NCBI GenBank assembly: GCA_002067795.1
Contig: MVQI01000082.1
Span: forward strand, 124,001-188,000
Length of the DNA: 64,000 nt
Direction of reading: 5' to 3'
Source: Methanosaeta sp. PtaB.Bin039
GTDB lineage: Archaea > Halobacteriota > Methanosarcinia > Methanotrichales > Methanotrichaceae
A program made the translations under genes and the position numbers. Positions 61,581-64,000 of this stretch are shown one piece after another. The notes under the pieces were generated by a model, which did not search any database, had not been told where the DNA came from, and was given only the letters and a program-made list of their open reading frames with translations. Every line of letters starts with the position of its first letter. Positions within the stretch are counted from its first letter, which is position 1.

Positions 61581-63626
61581 ATGTCAGTGTCTGATGAGTC
61601 AGACCGGTCGATGGTGGCAACCATATGCCCCTACTGCGCCTGCGGTTGCGGATTTTATCTGGAGGTAGAGCGCGGGCAGGCAAGGAGGATAATCCCCCGG
61701 TCCGACCATCCTGTCAATCAGGGCGCGCTCTGCCCGAAGGGATGGGCATCGCTGGAGATGATTCACCACCCGGAGCGTCTGAAGTGGCCTCTTCGGCGGA
61801 CGGCCGACGGCTGGGAGAGGCTATCCTGGCAGCAGGCACTTCAGATCCTGGCCGATAACCTGAGGCGGATCGGGGACACGCGTGGCCCAGACGCGCTGGG
61901 ATTTCTCTCATCCACCAAATGCACCAACGAGGAGAACTACCTGATCCAGAAGCTGGCCCGGACCATGGGCTGCGCCAATGTGGACAGCTGCGCTCGCCTC
62001 TGCCACGCCTCGACGGTAGTTGGCCTGCGCCGCTCAATGGGATCATGCAGCGTCACCAACCCACTGTCTGACCTTGCCAACTCCCGGTGCATACTTGTCA
62101 TCGGCTCCAACTTCGCCGAGAACCATCCAATCCTCGCCCGCTGGGTGCTGCAGGCCAAGGAAGCCGGTGCCACCCTGATCGTTGCAGACCCACGTCGCAC
62201 TCCTACCGCCTGGCTGGCTGACCAGCACCTGCCTCTGCGCCCGGGAACCGATGTTGCGCTGCTCAATGGTATGGTTCGGCACATACTTGACCAGGGCCTT
62301 CATGACCGGGATTTCGTGCAGCGCCGCACAACGGGCCTTGAACAGCTCCGGTCCAGCCTCGCCGACTTCTCTTTGGCTCGGGCTGAACGGATAACCGGGG
62401 TTTCAGCCGGTGAGCTTGCCAGAGCTGCCAGGGCCTACGCCAGCTCCCCGGCCTCGGCTGTGGTCTACGGCATGGGGGTAACCCAGCACGCCTCTGGAAC
62501 CGCGGGTGTTGAAGCCGTGGCAAACCTGGCCTTGCTCTGCGGCCAGTTGGGCAGGCCTGGGACAGGCATTTTGCCCATGAGAGGACAGAACAACGTCCAG
62601 GGGGCCTGCGATATGGGGGCCATGACCGAGTTTTACCCTGGATATCGCCTGCCAGAGGACCCTCGCACGGTCCAGGTATTCGGGGCTGCCTGGGGATCGA
62701 CATGCCTGCCTGCCAGAAAGGGACTGACCTCTATGGAGATGATGGATGCTGCCCTCTTTGGCACACTGAAAGCCATGTATATCGTAGGCGAGGATCCAAT
62801 ATGCTCGCATCCCGATCAATCCCGTACCAGGCAGGCCCTTCAGTCCCTTGACTTCCTGGCGGTGCAGGATATATTCATGACAGAGACTGCAGAGATGGCT
62901 GATCTGGTGCTTCCAGCGGCCTGCTGGGCTGAGAAGGAGGGCACCTTCACATCTGCCGAGAGACGCGTTCAGCGCATATACAGGGCCACCGATCCACCTG
63001 GTGAAGCCAGGGAGGATCTCTGGATAGTCAGCAATCTTGCACGCACCCTGGGGCTAAATTTCCCATATACGGATGCATCATCCGTATTTCAGGAGATTTG
63101 CCGCAGGGTCACCATATACAAGGGCTTGGTCGATCTGGGAGACTTTGGCGGTTTTTGGCCCTGCTTGGAGCCCGGCAAATGGAATGAAATCCTCCATCAG
63201 GATTGTTTCCCAACCGAGGGAGGCCTTGCCAGGTTCTTGCCTGCAACCTATTGCCCCTCCACCCAAGAGCCAGGAGCTGACTACCCCCTCCTCCTCACCA
63301 CAGGGCGAAAGGTATGTCACTTCAATTCCGGCTCCATAACCCGCCGCACACCCTCACTGCTTGCCATATCCGATCATCTGGTGGTGGAGATGAACCCGGA
63401 GGACGCCGCCGTCCTGGAGATCGTTGAGGGGGACAGGGTTTGGGTGAAGACCGTCCAGGGGTCAGCTAGCGGGTACGCCCACGTCTCCGGGTCCATTCCC
63501 GCAGGCGTTGTGTTCATGCCGTTTCACTTCCCTGCCACAAATCGGCTGACAGGGGATGCCCGAGACCCCATCTCGCATATACCTGAGCTGAAGGCCTGGG
63601 CCTGCCAGGTCAAGAAGGAGGTCTGA
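61581..63626 (+). CDS. Formate dehydrogenase-like molybdopterin oxidoreductase, catalytic subunit
   Basis: 681 residues of the FdhF/FdhA group. An N-terminal [4Fe-4S] site is CPYCACGCG (from residue 16) plus Cys in QGALCPKGW. The Mo/W ligand position has cysteine: Cys141 in ARLCHASTVVGL, where many formate dehydrogenases have selenocysteine. Later motifs include GSNFAENHPI, GTGILPMRGQNNVQGACDMG and GEDPICSHPD, typical of cytosolic FDH. Start ATG 61581 is just behind GAGGTG; GTG 61587 is an alternative. Joined to cooS and two ferredoxins, it probably exchanges electrons between CO and formate/CO2. Other substrates are possible, since FDH-like proteins vary. Confidence 0.9.
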   Translation: MSVSDESDRSMVATICPYCACGCGFYLEVERGQARRIIPRSDHPVNQGALCPKGWASLEMIHHPERLKWPLRRTADGWERLSWQQALQILADNLRRIGDTRGPDALGFLSSTKCTNEENYLIQKLARTMGCANVDSCARLCHASTVVGLRRSMGSCSVTNPLSDLANSRCILVIGSNFAENHPILARWVLQAKEAGATLIVADPRRTPTAWLADQHLPLRPGTDVALLNGMVRHILDQGLHDRDFVQRRTTGLEQLRSSLADFSLARAERITGVSAGELARAARAYASSPASAVVYGMGVTQHASGTAGVEAVANLALLCGQLGRPGTGILPMRGQNNVQGACDMGAMTEFYPGYRLPEDPRTVQVFGAAWGSTCLPARKGLTSMEMMDAALFGTLKAMYIVGEDPICSHPDQSRTRQALQSLDFLAVQDIFMTETAEMADLVLPAACWAEKEGTFTSAERRVQRIYRATDPPGEAREDLWIVSNLARTLGLNFPYTDASSVFQEICRRVTIYKGLVDLGDFGGFWPCLEPGKWNEILHQDCFPTEGGLARFLPATYCPSTQEPGADYPLLLTTGRKVCHFNSGSITRRTPSLLAISDHLVVEMNPEDAAVLEIVEGDRVWVKTVQGSASGYAHVSGSIPAGVVFMPFHFPATNRLTGDARDPISHIPELKAWACQVKKEV

Positions 63627-63628
63627 GA

Positions 63629-64000
63629 ATGCCGGTATACGTCGATGTGGGCAGATGTGTGGCCTGCCACGGCTGCGAGATGGCCTGCAGTGTCTCTCAT
63701 CAGGGCAGAAGCGGTGTATTTGTCCAGGTGGTTGACGACCTTGTTGGCGTCTCCATGATCTGTCGGCACTGTCAGGATGCCCCATGCATCCGCGTCTGTT
63801 ATGCCGGGGCTTTGCAGCAGGAGGGGACCGAGGTGGTCCTGGACGAGACACTATGCACTGGATGCGGCCTGTGCCAGGCAGCCTGTCCATTCGGCCTCAT
63901 ATCAGGCGGGACAAGGCCATTCAAATGCGACCTGTGCCCGGGTCTGCAGACCCCGCTATGCGTCACCACCTGTCCGTCAGGCGCACTGTCCGACGGTCCC
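63629..64000 (+). CDS. Multi-cluster ferredoxin, 3' end outside window
   Basis: Starts ATG at 63629, two bases after the preceding stop, and stays open to the window edge (124 codons). Four cysteine groups are visible: CVACHGCEMAC, CRHCQDAPCIRVC, CTGCGLCQAACPFG and CDLCPGLQTPLCVTTCP, the same HycB/CooF architecture as the protein at 61073. A second electron-transfer subunit of the CODH/FDH-like complex is likely. Confidence 0.9.
   Translation, partial: MPVYVDVGRCVACHGCEMACSVSHQGRSGVFVQVVDDLVGVSMICRHCQDAPCIRVCYAGALQQEGTEVVLDETLCTGCGLCQAACPFGLISGGTRPFKCDLCPGLQTPLCVTTCPSGALSDGP

Noticed and set aside
1-64000. CRISPR array, insertion sequence, prophage, rRNA or tRNA genes
   Set aside because: Looked for regular 25-40 base repeats, transposase motifs, integrase and TpsiC arms; none found.

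Overview
The window comes from a methanogenic archaeon with fairly high GC, most likely an acetate-using member of the Methanotrichales/Methanosarcinales (Methanothrix/Methanocrinis-like). The evidence is a complete methyl-coenzyme M reductase operon (mcrBDGA), an acetate transporter of the SatP family, archaeal FBP aldolase/phosphatase, an archaeal-length lumazine synthase, GlmU-like enzymes of the archaeal two-domain type, and promoters of archaeal TATA type, several giving leaderless transcripts. The genus is inference; no rRNA or tRNA gene was seen.

Layout. 1-1944: 3'-truncated topoisomerase I (minus strand). 1945-3652: a 1.7-kb gap with a very AT-rich core, short tandem repeats, a GC-rich hairpin island that may be a small RNA, and the mcr promoter and leader. 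3653-7945: mcrB-D-G-A, ending in a hairpin terminator that includes the mcrA stop codon. 8129-9244: FBP aldolase/phosphatase. 9704-11988: polyferredoxin plus tungsten aldehyde:ferredoxin oxidoreductase. 12016-27187: nucleotide-sugar and glycan region. It holds two GlmU-like proteins, GlmS, an aminotransferase/3-oxidoreductase/N-acetyltransferase/6-dehydrogenase set that fits a UDP-2,3-diacetamido-uronic acid pathway, three glycosyltransferases and an asparagine synthetase. 27410-32510: a visibly AT-richer continuation with a methyltransferase, a glycosyltransferase, an epimerase and a flippase. Together these could build, decorate and export a surface or N-linked glycan.

32759-39523 is mostly housekeeping: aminotransferase, ribH, ilvE, YjbQ, a small membrane protein, the acetate transporter and a YyaL-type thioredoxin-fold protein. 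39619-43157 is the most unusual stretch. A 45-codon basic small ORF sits directly in front of a stand-alone RLAN-domain protein, then a RimK-like ATP-grasp ligase, a Cys-rich YkgJ-type protein and a GCS2-type glutamate-cysteine ligase homologue. This looks like an uncharacterised peptide or amide ligation system. 43144-51860: an FMN-binding oxidoreductase, a radical-SAM/DUF4130 DNA-metabolism pair, a frameshifted DUF523 pseudogene, secreted proteins, an ICMT-like methyltransferase, a truncated DUF362 protein and a TPR protein.

52027-56233 is an arginine operon (argC, argJ, argH, minus strand) in which argJ is fused in frame to an N-terminal CBS pair. 56331-58554: ADP-ribosylglycohydrolase, SAM methyltransferase and a half-size MFS protein. 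59192-64000 (right edge): an operon of monofunctional Ni carbon monoxide dehydrogenase (cooS), a CooF-like ferredoxin, a formate-dehydrogenase-like molybdopterin subunit and a second multi-cluster ferredoxin cut by the window edge. It suggests a CO/CO2-formate electron-transfer module.
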